A DNA stretch of 64,000 bases from CG2-30-36-16 sp964372115 (GTDB lineage Bacteria > Bacteroidota > Ignavibacteria > Ignavibacteriales > Ignavibacteriaceae): assembly GCA_964372115.1 (NCBI GenBank), contig CAYJPN010000007.1, positions 1 through 64,000 of the forward strand, in the 5' to 3' direction. Of the stretch, positions 1-9,700 are shown one piece after another. How positions within the stretch are numbered: the stretch's first letter is position 1; every line of letters starts with the position of its first letter. The translations under genes and the position numbers were made by a program. Under the pieces are notes generated by a model that was given only the letters and a program-made list of their open reading frames with translations, was not told the DNA's origin and made no database searches.

Positions 1-186
1 TTTGAAACTTCTTCGGACTCATTTGAAACTTCTTTGGACTCATTTGAAACTTCTTCGGACTCATTCAAACCTTCTTCGGACTCATTCAAATCTTCTTCGG
101 ACTCATTCAAATCTTCTTCGAACTCATTTGAAACTTCTTCGGACTCATTTGAATCTTCTTCGAACTCATTCAAACTTCGTCACTAA
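1..186 (+). repeat. 21-bp tandem repeat, possibly the 3' end of a gene
   Basis: Eight consecutive 21-bp units (1-168) plus a partial ninth differ by only a few substitutions, mainly TTTGAAACT versus TTCAAATCT at the unit start and CGGACTCA versus CGAACTCA at the end. Because 21 is divisible by three, frames stay open across the array. On the + strand frame 1 reads a heptad of the type FETSSDS and ends at TAA 184-186; frame 2 is open to 205. On the - strand one frame reads ESEEVSN heptads. The + frame 1 reading could be the serine-rich repeat tail of a protein that begins left of the window, but no non-repetitive coding sequence is available to confirm this. The repeat itself is certain; the coding assignment is a guess. 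Confidence 0.85.
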
Positions 187-205
187 TCATTTATTTTTCT
201 CATAA

Positions 206-604
206 CCCGCCGGAAGTTTTTAAATGTCTCTAAAAACCTAAACGGTTTTATACAATGTTCAAACAAATTGGCGAATGAAAAGAAAAAGTTCACTACAAAA
301 AAGAACTCTAATAAAAATAACTAATGTTTATATACCGCGGCTGCGGCGGTGTTTGGCGGTCAACGAACCGGAAAGGACCCTATAAAAGAAAGACCGGTTC
401 CTAAATAAATAAATTTGTTGTGGGAGCAGTCAAAACTTAAAAAACAATAACACATCTTTAAGCACCTATTAAAATGTTGGAACTAATTTATATTGAAGAA
501 TAACTAAAGTCAAGAAAAAGTACCCCGTTTTTTCTTTTCTGTAAAAGCACAAACGTAAAATAATTTATAACCCCGTGTCAATCCGTATGCTATTCTCTTA
601 AAAG
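206..604. other. Intergenic stretch without a recognisable gene
   Basis: No open frame of convincing length or composition was found. An inverted repeat GAACCGG (365-371) / CCGGTTC (394-400) with a 22-nt loop is the clearest structure and could be a hairpin in RNA, but it lacks a clear following T-tract. The sequence is otherwise AT-rich. Confidence 0.5.
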
Positions 605-870
605 CAGCACGCAGATCCGTTAGCTAACGGACAAGATTAAGCAGATTTGCGCAGATCAGTTTATTATTTCCTATCTGTGTTAATCTGTCCAATCTGTGTT
701 TATCTGTGTGCTATTTAAACCCTAACACAGCACGCAGATCCGTTAACTAACGGACGCAGATGAAACAGATGTGCACAGATCAGTTTATTATTTCCTATCT
801 GTGTTAATCTGTCCAATCTGTGTTTATCTGTGTGCTATTTAAACCCAAATACAGCACGCAGATCCGTCAG
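605..870. repeat. Two ~120-bp hairpin-forming repeats and a third fragment
   Basis: Copy 1 (605 to about 724) and copy 2 (728 to about 846) both begin CAGCACGCAGATCCGTTA and end with CTGTGTGCTATTTAAACCC. The right half, from ATCAGTTTATTATTTCCTA onward, is essentially identical in the two. A third fragment (852-870) carries only the first part and stops just before the end of the U32 peptidase gene. Each copy is an imperfect palindrome: AGCACGCAGAT at the left end pairs with ATCTGTGTGCT at the right end. A short palindrome, CCGTTAGCTAACGG or CCGTTAACTAACGG, lies inside the left arm. There is no coding capacity. The appearance is that of a small non-autonomous or REP-like intergenic element. 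Confidence 0.85.
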
Positions 871-874
871 ATAG

Positions 875-2713
875 TCAAACAATCCTCACTTCCATCAAAC
901 ATTCTTTACAATTAAAATGAAGCGAATATTTTCTTCCGCCGCCTTGTAGAAATAGTGGTAATTTTAGTTTGTCATTACCCTTAAGCGGACATGAATTCAG
1001 CTCGTCCTTAATACAATATTTGCAAACCATCACGGTTGTGTTTGCAGATTCCACCGATATTTCAAAACCGTCGTTAACCTTTTCCACACCGTGTTCTATA
1101 TAAAACTCCTTTGCAAGATGGTTAATAACATTTGCCCGGTAGTCTAATATTTTTGCCGGGTAGTTTTTATTAGCAGAGGTGAGTTTAAATGTTTCAATCG
1201 GACGGCTTTTTACTCTTTCTACTTCAAGGAGTTTTAAAATTTCTCTTCGTATTAAATTGCATTCTTTAACAGTCAAAAAAATTATTTCGTTAAAATTCAG
1301 TATTACTTCTTCAACCCTAAATATTGTTTCGCCGGATTTTGAAAATTGTTTTTTGAAAACTTCAACTGCTTTCGCCGGGCTGCCGGCTATTTCTTTTTTT
1401 ATCACAAATTCTTTTGAAACCGAAATATTTGATTCATCACTTGCCGATACTAAAATACCGTTTGCGGTTTCATCAATTCTTATTTTGGTTTTTATATTTC
1501 GGACGCATTCTTTTTTATTCAACAAAGTGTAAAATTGATGATCGTGATTTCTAAATATTTTAGCGCCCGGTTTTATTTTTAATAAATCATTTGAAAATAT
1601 TTTGTTCCCCTCAATTTTGTTTACATACATTCCGGTCAGTTCACCGTTTTCATCAATATAACAAAGACCATCCCCGTTAATTATTTTTTCATTTGTTTTG
1701 ATTGTAAAGCTATTGCTGTTACAGATGCTCACCTCGCCGAGTAGTTTTCCTTTTGATTTCGGCGTATCGGTCGAAGTCAATTGGTTATCTTTGCCTGCAA
1801 AAAAATAAGATGTATAACCACGGTTGAAAGTTATTTCAGGGTCGGGTGCAAAAGGTATATTTGAGATGCCAATGGATGCCCGTTTAAACCGCTGATTTTG
1901 TTCTATTAATTCATCAAGTTTTTGGCGGTAATAAGCGGTTATGTTTTTTACATAAGAAATATCTTTTAAACGTCCTTCAATTTTAAATGAAGTAATCCCT
2001 GCCTCAATCAAATCATTTAAATAAGCAGATAAATTTAGATCGCGAAGCGAGAGAAGATGTTTATCTTTTATAACTGTGTTGCCTCTGTTGTCAACAAGCG
2101 AATACTGCATTCGGCAGGGCTGCGCGCATTCGCCGCGGTTTGCGCTTCGTCTGCTCATCGATTCACTCATATAACACTGTCCGCTCAAAGAAACACATAA
2201 CGCTCCGTGAACAAAAAACTCAAGCTCGCAGTTAGTTTGTTCTTTTATTTTTTTTAATTGGGGAAGAGACAGCTCGCGTGCAAGAATAATCCTTTTTATG
2301 CCGAGTGAGTCTAAAAATTTTATTCTTTCCAATTCGTAATTATGTGTTTGCGTGGAAGCAAATAATGGAATTGGCGGAAGGTTCATTTTTAACAGCGCCA
2401 TATCCTGGAATATAATAGCATCGGTACTAATCTCGTAAAGCTGATGAATTAATTTTTCAACATCGGCAATTTCATTATCATATATAATAGTGTTAACGGT
2501 AACATAAACCTTTGCCCAAAATTTATGCGCATGCTCAATAAGTGCTTTTATATCTTCAATTGTATTGCCGGCTGCTGTGCGCGCTCCGAATTTTGGCGCG
2601 CCAATATAAATGGCGTCTGCACCGCAGTTTATTGCCGCTATACCGGTTTGTAAATCTTTTGCAGGGGATAAAAGTTCTAAAGTTGAATGCACAATTTTTC
2701 TTTTTTTTATCAC
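875..2713 (-). CDS. U32 family peptidase (collagenase-like)
   Basis: A 612-residue member of the U32 peptidase family. The N-terminal part (LELLSPAKDLQTG, residues about 13-25, then GADAIYIGAPKFGAR) is the usual start of its TIM-barrel-like domain. The family signature around residues 165-185 (EFFVHGALC, then SGQCYMS) is followed by a cysteine-bearing ECAQPCR segment. Characterised relatives act in tRNA or 23S rRNA hydroxylation (TrhP/RlhA) or were described as collagenases, so the substrate here is open. A C-terminal extension contains further cysteines (VCKYCIKDELNSCPLKG) that could bind metal. The start is a GTG at 2713; no ATG is available in frame nearby. The stop lies four bases from a repeat fragment. 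Confidence in family is high and in substrate low. Confidence 0.9.
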   Translation of the reverse strand: MIKKRKIVHSTLELLSPAKDLQTGIAAINCGADAIYIGAPKFGARTAAGNTIEDIKALIEHAHKFWAKVYVTVNTIIYDNEIADVEKLIHQLYEISTDAIIFQDMALLKMNLPPIPLFASTQTHNYELERIKFLDSLGIKRIILARELSLPQLKKIKEQTNCELEFFVHGALCVSLSGQCYMSESMSRRSANRGECAQPCRMQYSLVDNRGNTVIKDKHLLSLRDLNLSAYLNDLIEAGITSFKIEGRLKDISYVKNITAYYRQKLDELIEQNQRFKRASIGISNIPFAPDPEITFNRGYTSYFFAGKDNQLTSTDTPKSKGKLLGEVSICNSNSFTIKTNEKIINGDGLCYIDENGELTGMYVNKIEGNKIFSNDLLKIKPGAKIFRNHDHQFYTLLNKKECVRNIKTKIRIDETANGILVSASDESNISVSKEFVIKKEIAGSPAKAVEVFKKQFSKSGETIFRVEEVILNFNEIIFLTVKECNLIRREILKLLEVERVKSRPIETFKLTSANKNYPAKILDYRANVINHLAKEFYIEHGVEKVNDGFEISVESANTTVMVCKYCIKDELNSCPLKGNDKLKLPLFLQGGGRKYSLHFNCKECLMEVRIV

Positions 2714-2862
2714 AAATATATTTTTATTGCATGAGTAAAAAAGACAAAAAACATTATTGCGTCATCTTTACTTTTATTCTCCCTTTATTTAATTTTTAAG
2801 TGTAGTTAAGGAAAAGTTAAAATTATTAAATAATTTTTACAAAAATTAATAGGAGGTATTCT

Positions 2863-4524
2863 ATGAAGTATTTAATTTCTTTTTTTGTACTTTTCTCGAC
2901 ATTTCTTTTAGCCGGGGTAAGTGACTCATCAAAAGTTAAATCTGTTTTAACTAATGATTCTTACCATTACATTTCCGTTAATAATATTAAAATGTGGCTT
3001 TCAAATAACGGTGACGGTTCACATGACCCGATAACAGATCGCAGTGGTTTTTATTGGCCGAAAAATGAAACCAAATCTGCCATTTTTGAAGATGGTTTAA
3101 TCTGGGGCTGCAAAATTAATGGTGAGTTTAGGGTTAACGGAAATACACACCGCCAGGGACTCCAGGCAGGCAAAATTCTTCCGAATGGTCAACCCGATGA
3201 CCCTTCGTTAAGTAAATACAAAGTTTATGTTATACATAAGGGATGGCAAACCCTCCCTCCCGGACCCGATAGAGATTTTTATGAAGAATGTTATAACAAT
3301 TGGCCGGTGGAAGACGGGGCGCCATGGAGCGATATAGACCAGGATGGACAATATACAGCGGGAGTTGACGAACCCAGGTTTCTCGGCGATGAAACTGTTT
3401 GGTTTGTCTCAAATGATATGGATCCAAGTCGATCAACTTATACTTATGGTACAATGCCTATCGGGCTTGAGGTTCAAACTACTGTATTTGCATCGGTTGA
3501 TTCTTTAATTTCGGATGTCGTATATAAAAAATATCTTGTAATCAATAAGGGGGTTGATACTGTAAAAGATATGTATCTCGGTTATTGGTCGGATACTGAT
3601 TTAGGTGACGCCAATGATGATTATACAGGTTACGACTCAACTTTGAATTTGGGTTACACTTACAATGCTGTTAATAATGATGGTGTTTATGGTACCCCAC
3701 CTCCGGCAGTTGGGTATAAATTTTTACAAACACCTATTACAAGCGGCGGGGCATCAGACAGTGGATATTTTAATGGTGAATGGCGTAAAGGATATAAAAA
3801 CTTGCCGATGACCGGGTTTACATTTTATCTTAACGGTATTGATCCAAGATATCGCGATCCTCAACAGGGTGTTATTGCCGGTGCAGTAGAGTTTTATAAC
3901 TACCTTTCCGGCAAAGTTTGGGATGGACAACCCTTTATTGATCCCAATACAGGTGAAACAGTTAAACTTATTCTCAGCGGTGACCCTGTAATGCATGTTG
4001 GGTGGTATGAAGGAACGGGGTTTCCAGGCGGCCCGCCTCCCGGAGATAGAAGACATTTGATGTCCACTGGAACGATTGATCTCTTACCCGGGGACTCGAC
4101 GGAAATATGTCTTGCAATTCTAATTGCAAGAGGAAGTAGTAATTTGAACAGCATAACTGCTTTAAAAAATTTAAGTCAAACAGCTTCAAACTATTACGGC
4201 AATTTTGTAACTCCTACCCCGGTTAATAATATAAATTCATTAAATGAATTTGATTTTACGCTATCGCAAAATTATCCCAACCCGTTTAATCCTTCAACGG
4301 CAATAGAATATTCTATCCCGGAAGATGGTTTTGTATCGCTAAAAATATTTGATGTGCTCGGCAGGGAAGTTGCCACACTATTTGAAGGCGAAAGAAGAAA
4401 AGGAACTTACAAAGCGGATTGGAATGCTTTATCCGTAAATAGACAGATTGCAAGCGGTATTTATTTATGCCGACTCGAAGGTAGAAACTTTTCTAAATCA
4501 ATAAAGATGCTTTTGATGAAATAG
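2863..4524 (+). CDS. Secreted protein with T9SS type A sorting domain
   Basis: A 553-residue exported protein. Residues 1-17 form a signal peptide (MKYLISFFVLFSTFLLA). The central region is rich in aromatic, Asp and Gly residues and contains an EF-hand-like acidic stretch (DIDQDGQYTAG), but I recognise no catalytic domain. The last 85 residues are a type A sorting domain (SQNYPNPFNPSTAIEY, then LKIFDVLGREV, ending in KMLLMK), which in the Bacteroidota group directs passage through the type IX system and attachment to the surface. A good ribosome-binding site (AGGAGG) lies 8 bases before the ATG. A rho-independent terminator follows, so it is probably transcribed alone. Its function is unknown. 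Confidence 0.9.
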   Translation: MKYLISFFVLFSTFLLAGVSDSSKVKSVLTNDSYHYISVNNIKMWLSNNGDGSHDPITDRSGFYWPKNETKSAIFEDGLIWGCKINGEFRVNGNTHRQGLQAGKILPNGQPDDPSLSKYKVYVIHKGWQTLPPGPDRDFYEECYNNWPVEDGAPWSDIDQDGQYTAGVDEPRFLGDETVWFVSNDMDPSRSTYTYGTMPIGLEVQTTVFASVDSLISDVVYKKYLVINKGVDTVKDMYLGYWSDTDLGDANDDYTGYDSTLNLGYTYNAVNNDGVYGTPPPAVGYKFLQTPITSGGASDSGYFNGEWRKGYKNLPMTGFTFYLNGIDPRYRDPQQGVIAGAVEFYNYLSGKVWDGQPFIDPNTGETVKLILSGDPVMHVGWYEGTGFPGGPPPGDRRHLMSTGTIDLLPGDSTEICLAILIARGSSNLNSITALKNLSQTASNYYGNFVTPTPVNNINSLNEFDFTLSQNYPNPFNPSTAIEYSIPEDGFVSLKIFDVLGREVATLFEGERRKGTYKADWNALSVNRQIASGIYLCRLEGRNFSKSIKMLLMK

Positions 4525-4535
4525 TTTTAAAGATT

Positions 4536-4570
4536 ATCCGGCTTTGGGAAACCTTAGCCGGATTGTTTTT
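4536..4570 (+). terminator. Rho-independent terminator
   Basis: The inverted repeat ATCCGGCT / AGCCGGAT has a 12-nt loop and is followed by TGTTTTT. It lies 12 bases after the stop of the T9SS cargo gene. Confidence 0.85.
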
Positions 4571-4675
4571 GTTACTGTAAAAAACAATTGCACTAAATCT
4601 TCTACGAGCCTCTATATTTCTTTTACTGCATCGGCAAGCCAAATAATATATCAGCAGGAAAAATAGCTGAATGCA

Positions 4676-5485
4676 TTAATAAAGGCATTCTAACGGATTT
4701 GGGTAAATAAATTTATAAGAGAGCGTTTGTTTTAATTTTGATGAATCGACTATCTTGTAACTTATTGTATCATCATTAAACTCAGGGGGTTCCAGATTGA
4801 GTGATTGTGCCGCCTTTGTGTAAAATTCTTTTTTTGTAGGATGACCATCAGCTACGGCATTAAAAATTTCACCCCAAATATTTTGTTTTACAATTTGAAA
4901 AATAATTTGAATACAATCGTCAAGATGAATTAGGTTAACTGGGGCTCCACTGCCACTAATGTTTGTTCTTCCGGCAAAAAATTTTCCGGCATTTCTATCA
5001 GCGCCTATAAGTCCGCCGAAGCGTATAATAGTTGTTTTAAACTCCGTGTTGTTAAAAAGTATATTTTCAGCCGCAAGCAAAACTTTACCCGAAACGGATT
5101 CCGGATTCACGGCATCAGTTTCAATAACTGTGTTGTTGTTTTCATTATACACTGATGTTGAACTTACAAATAAAACTTTTTTTATTTTACTTTGAATAAC
5201 TGCCGTTTTAATTGAATCAATTTGCCGGGCATGATATTCAATTTTATTATCACCTCCAGCGGGCGGAATGTTGATGACTAATATATCTGCCTCAAAAAAC
5301 TTTTCAATTCCATTATTTAACCCGGGCTCAGCAGCGACGATATAAGCATCTATTCCATTATCGGTAAGAAGTTTTAGTTTGCCGGTAGAAGTTGTTGATC
5401 CATTTACACAAAAGTTATTTTGAACAAAGTATTTTGCAAGTTTAAAACCAAGCCAGCCGCAGCCAAGGATACTAATAGTTTTCAT
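4676..5485 (-). CDS. NAD(P)-dependent epimerase/dehydratase-like protein (YeeZ type)
   Basis: A 269-residue extended-SDR-like protein. It opens with a Rossmann glycine motif (ISILGCGWLG, residues 4-13), which in this spacing is typical of the YeeZ group rather than of classical sugar epimerases. The segment VLFVSSTSVYNE (about residues 103-114) corresponds to the active-site serine/tyrosine region, and TTIIRFGGLIG follows as expected for the fold. The natural substrate of this group is unknown to me. It starts with ATG 6 bases after the stop of the DUF2721 gene, so the two are almost certainly co-transcribed. The family assignment is secure and the reaction is not. Confidence 0.8.
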   Translation of the reverse strand: MKTISILGCGWLGFKLAKYFVQNNFCVNGSTTSTGKLKLLTDNGIDAYIVAAEPGLNNGIEKFFEADILVINIPPAGGDNKIEYHARQIDSIKTAVIQSKIKKVLFVSSTSVYNENNNTVIETDAVNPESVSGKVLLAAENILFNNTEFKTTIIRFGGLIGADRNAGKFFAGRTNISGSGAPVNLIHLDDCIQIIFQIVKQNIWGEIFNAVADGHPTKKEFYTKAAQSLNLEPPEFNDDTISYKIVDSSKLKQTLSYKFIYPNPLECLY

Positions 5486-5491
5486 ATTCCG

Positions 5492-5896
5492 TTACTTTTG
5501 TTCACTGAAATGTTCAAGATCGCTAAGATGCAGGTTTAATGCGTTAACCGAAATTTGAATTTCTCTGATAGATAAAGCGAGAGAAATAAGTAATAAAACC
5601 AAACTTAAACCGAAAATATATTTGCCGAGTTCTATTTGTCCGGCGAAAAGTACAAACATACACATTACGCATAAAAACAAACTCGCAACCCCGAAGCCCT
5701 GCATATTACGGATTAATATTACCCGATGCCTCAGGTTTTTTATTTGCCCGATGATTAGATCATCCGGTTTAGATTTATAAGTTGAATGGAGACTGCGGAT
5801 TAAAGTCGCCAGTGTTAAAAATCTATTCGTATACGCAAGCAGCAGCAAAGAAATTGCAGGGAATAATAAAGCCGGGGTAGTTAATGTAATGTCCAT
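5492..5896 (-). CDS. DUF2721 family membrane protein
   Basis: A 134-residue integral membrane protein matching the DUF2721 pattern. A first hydrophobic helix (about 8-26: ALLFPAISLLLLAYTNRFL) is followed by a basic cytoplasmic-type loop with LRHRVILIRNMQGFG, then two close hydrophobic helices (about 72-92 and 95-112). A short polar tail (LNLHLSDLEHF) ends the protein. No catalytic residues are known for the family. It is the first gene of a two-gene unit with the epimerase-like gene. Confidence 0.8.
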   Translation of the reverse strand: MDITLTTPALLFPAISLLLLAYTNRFLTLATLIRSLHSTYKSKPDDLIIGQIKNLRHRVILIRNMQGFGVASLFLCVMCMFVLFAGQIELGKYIFGLSLVLLLISLALSIREIQISVNALNLHLSDLEHFSEQK

Positions 5897-6246
5897 AATT
5901 TATAATGCGGTAAGCCGCAAGTAAAAAGTATAAAGTAAAAAGTAAAAAACATAAAAAAGAATTCGTTAGACTTCGGCGCGAGTCCGTTTCTGTTGGCTAA
6001 CGGATCAAATGTTAATGGATAAACAGCAATGCTAAAAAATATTTATTGTGACACAAATTTACCGAAAAATTTTGTGTGGTGATGAACGTTTTTAAAATTA
6101 ATTGACGGCGACTTCTCACAGACTAACGCTATAGTATTGAAAATAATATTTTTGTTTTTTTATGTCAAAAATATTTAAATGATAAATTGTATAAATTCCT
6201 TTGCGTTTAATTCATAATTCATAATTCAAAATTACGGCTTGCCGGG
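5897..6246. other. Intergenic, AT-rich simple repeats
   Basis: No gene is seen in these 350 bases. Near 5925-5955 there are reiterated AGTAAAAAGTA-type units. GTTGGCTAACGGATC at 5992-6006 resembles the CCGTTAGCTAACGGA palindrome inside the repeats at 605-846. Near 6205-6235 there are repeated AATTCATAATTCA units just before the lipoprotein stop. Confidence 0.5.
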
Positions 6247-6720
6247 CTATGAAATGTACTCGAGATAATCTGCGAGGAAACGTTTTGCAAAATAATTGTC
6301 AACAGAAACCCAGAATAAAACATTGTCTCGAACAAAAATAAAATGAGTTTGTCCCATCCCAAAGCACACGTAAACGGTTTCATCATTTATTACAATAAAT
6401 TCGCCGTCAACAAAAAAGTTTTTATCCTTTGTCATTTTTACAATCATCTTTTTTTCTGCAGAACGTGCCGAGTCATTATTATCATAAATTGTAAGATAAA
6501 TAGCTGCTTTTCCGGGCTCACCTTCATAAAAACCTATTTTATTTTTAGCCGCAGCCACTGATTTTAAATGAAGTTTATTTACAAAATTTGCCGCCTCTTT
6601 ATCATCTTTTAAAACAGCTAATTTTAAACCGAAAAACTCTTGTGGAAGGTAATCATTTTGTGTGGAGCAGCCGGCTAATAGTAAACCGGCAAGTGAAATA
6701 AGCAGAAAGTATTTTTTCAT
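6247..6720 (-). CDS. Predicted lipoprotein of unknown function
   Basis: A 157-residue lipoprotein. The chosen ATG at 6720 gives MKKYFLLISLAGLLLAGCS, with a clear lipobox LAGC at residues 15-18. A longer frame open to 6789 would overlap the upstream kinase gene and bury the signal sequence, so it was rejected. The mature part (FFGLKLAVLKDDKEAANFV to the end) is mixed alpha/beta and I do not recognise a named family. It starts 19 bases after the stop of the hybrid histidine kinase, so the two are probably one transcript. A link in function to the kinase is only a guess from position. Confidence 0.7.
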   Translation of the reverse strand: MKKYFLLISLAGLLLAGCSTQNDYLPQEFFGLKLAVLKDDKEAANFVNKLHLKSVAAAKNKIGFYEGEPGKAAIYLTIYDNNDSARSAEKKMIVKMTKDKNFFVDGEFIVINDETVYVCFGMGQTHFIFVRDNVLFWVSVDNYFAKRFLADYLEYIS

Positions 6721-6739
6721 AATTGGTAAGTTAAGAAGT

Positions 6740-9700
6740 TTAGAGCCCTCTTCGCAACAATTTTTCAACTGCTGACTTAAAGTCGCCAAGGTTTACCGGT
6801 TTATAAAAAATATATTCAATCCCAATCTCTTCATAACCTTTTATGGAATCTCTATCGAGTTCGCCGCTTAATACTATTATCGGAGGTTTTACTTTTAAAT
6901 CGGATTTTTGAAGTGCAATAATTAAATCGTAGCCGTGCATTTCTTTCATTAGATGGTCGGTAATAATAAGCGCCGGGGGCGATTGTAAAACTTTTGCCAG
7001 CGCCTCTTTCCCGTCGGATGCCATTTCTACTGTGTAATCGGGGGTAATATTTTTTAGAATTTTTGAATAAAGGAGCCTGTCGGTTTTGCTGTCGTCTACA
7101 AGTAAAATATTTGCGGGCGCAACAGGCAATGTAAAGATGAATTTTGACCCATTCCCATATTCACTTTCCACCCAGATTTTTCCGCCGTGTTTTTCAACTA
7201 TTTCGTGTACTAACGAAAGCCCAAGCCCTGTTCCTCTTTCACCCTCGGTGCCGTGAGATGTAAACTTCGAATCAATTTTAAATAATTTTGGAATGTCCTC
7301 TTCTTTAATTCCCATGCCCGTATCTTCAACAACAAATTTGATAAAACGTAGTGTTGAACCCGGTTCTGATTTTGTAGTAATTTTTCCGCCGTTGGGTGTA
7401 AACTTGATAGCATTAGATATAAGATTATTAAATGCCTGAAAAATTAAACTGCTGTCAACATAAACGGAAGTATCTATTGAAACAGAATTAATCAATTCAA
7501 TATTTTTTTGCATTGCTGCGCCTTTTAGCGATTGCATTGAAGAATCGATTAGAGTTGCGGCGCTTAGTCGCTCAGGCTCAAAATTTATTCTACCCGTTTG
7601 AAGCCTCGTCCAGTCGAGAAGCGAGTTAACGAGTGAAAGCATCGATTTTGACGAATCTTGTATAAAACTTACATACTGATGTTTTTCTTCATCTGTTAAT
7701 TCGTCATCATTTTGCAGAAGATCGGTGAAGCCGAGAATTGAACTGAACGGCGTTCTTAAATCGTGCGAGATAATTGAAATAAACCTGTCCTTGGTTTCAT
7801 TCAATTTAACAAGGTTTTGTGTAGTGTTTTTTAGTTCTTCTTCTGTTTTTTTTCTTGATGTAATATCGCTTATTAACCCATAAATAGTTTCAACTTCACC
7901 ATTAGGAGCGCGCAAAACGTTAACTTTATTACGTACCCAAACCGTATTACCGTATTTATGAATTATTCTAAACTCAAATTCTTCGGAAAGTTGAATGCGG
8001 TTACGTAATAAAACTCTTATTTTTCTTTTCACAAACGGAAAGTCATCCGGATGGACTATTTTGAAGAATAATTTCGAATCGGTTAAAAATTCGGTTTGAG
8101 AAAACCCGGTTATCTTCTCCACAGAAGCAGTATAAAACACCGGTCGGGTTGAACTGCCGATTCTCTCAAGTTTATAAATAAAATCATCTATATTTTCAGT
8201 CAGGTTCCTGTAACGTTGTTCGCTGTCTTTTAATGCCTGCTGCGAACGTTTTCTCTCTGTCGTATCGCGCATCGAAAAAACCTTTAAAACTGTGTTACCA
8301 GATTGAAATGAAGATGCAGAAACTTCCACAAAGTATTTTAATTTATCTTCCCTTTTAATTGTAAATTCAAAACGAACAGATGACGGAATATTTTCTTCCA
8401 ATAAGGTTAAATGTCGTGATATAGCAGGTATCTCTTCATCATAAACCAAATCAATAAAATTTTTACCATGAAGTTGTAAGCCTGTTGAATAACCGAAAAG
8501 TTCGCCGAGCGCATTATTTGCATAATTTATCACTCCCTCACTTTCAACGGCTATACCGTCCTTGGAAGTTTCAAACAATCGTTTAAAAATTAGTAATTCT
8601 TTTTCGGTTTCTTTTGCCGCTGTAATATCTGTTAGAAACCCATTATAATATTTAGTCTGTCCATCGTCATTTATTACCGGTGAAAATTTTGCCAAAAGAT
8701 ATAACCGCTGCCCATTCTTTTTTAAGACAGGCACTTCGATTGTATTAAATCGTTTTTGATTGGTTGAAAAATTTAATAGCGACGGGTCCATTTCACTTTT
8801 ATCAACCAAATTCTGAAAATCCGAATTAATTAATTCTTCTTCTTTATAACCCAGAACTTCCAGGAATATGGGATTAATATATTGGATAAGGTTGTCGAGA
8901 GAGATTGAGCAAATAAACTCAATGGCTTGAGTAACAATATTTCTATATTTTTCCTCTGAATGCCTTAGCTGTTTTTCTACATTATACCGTTCAGTTTCGT
9001 TGCTGCAAAGAACAATAATTGTACCTTCATCGTCCTTTAAAAGAGTAAAACTCGCCTTTACAATTTCTTTTTCCCTGTTTTTATTTATTACGTTAAATCG
9101 GCTTTTCCACACCGAGTCCCGGTTTAACTCCTTTTTTACACTCTCAAAATATTCATAATCGAAAAAGCTTAACACTTTACCAAAAAATTTTCCGAATACC
9201 TGACTTTTGGTAAATCCAAAAAGATTTTCAGATGCTTTGTTCCAAAATACTATTTCACCGGTGGCATTTATTGCAAACACAGCATCAGTTGCAGTCTCGG
9301 TAATAACCTGATAACGTTTTAATTCATGGAGTTCCCTGCTCTTATCCGCTTCCTTGTTATGTGCATCGGTAATATCATTAAAAAGTAAAAAAATTAGATT
9401 ATTATTTTTCCGTTGGCGCGTTATAGTTTGAACTGTGCACTCATAAATGTATTCAGTATCATTTATAAAAAATTTTAACGAAAATGAATTTTCTAAACCG
9501 CGGTTAATTGCCCGGCTCAGTTCTTCGGGGTAAGAGGGGAATAACTTGTAAACCAGGTTGTCGGCTGCGGCAAGACTTTTTTTGAATAAACCCTCAAACT
9601 GTTTTCCCCCGCTGTACAATACTGTTCCTTCCCGATCGGTAACTAAAAACAAATCATTATAACTGTTAAATATCGCTGCGTATTCAACAGATGTAAGTGT

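Noticed and set aside
605..870. CRISPR-like direct repeats
   Set aside because: Units are about 120 bp, palindromic and adjacent without variable spacers, so this is not a CRISPR array.
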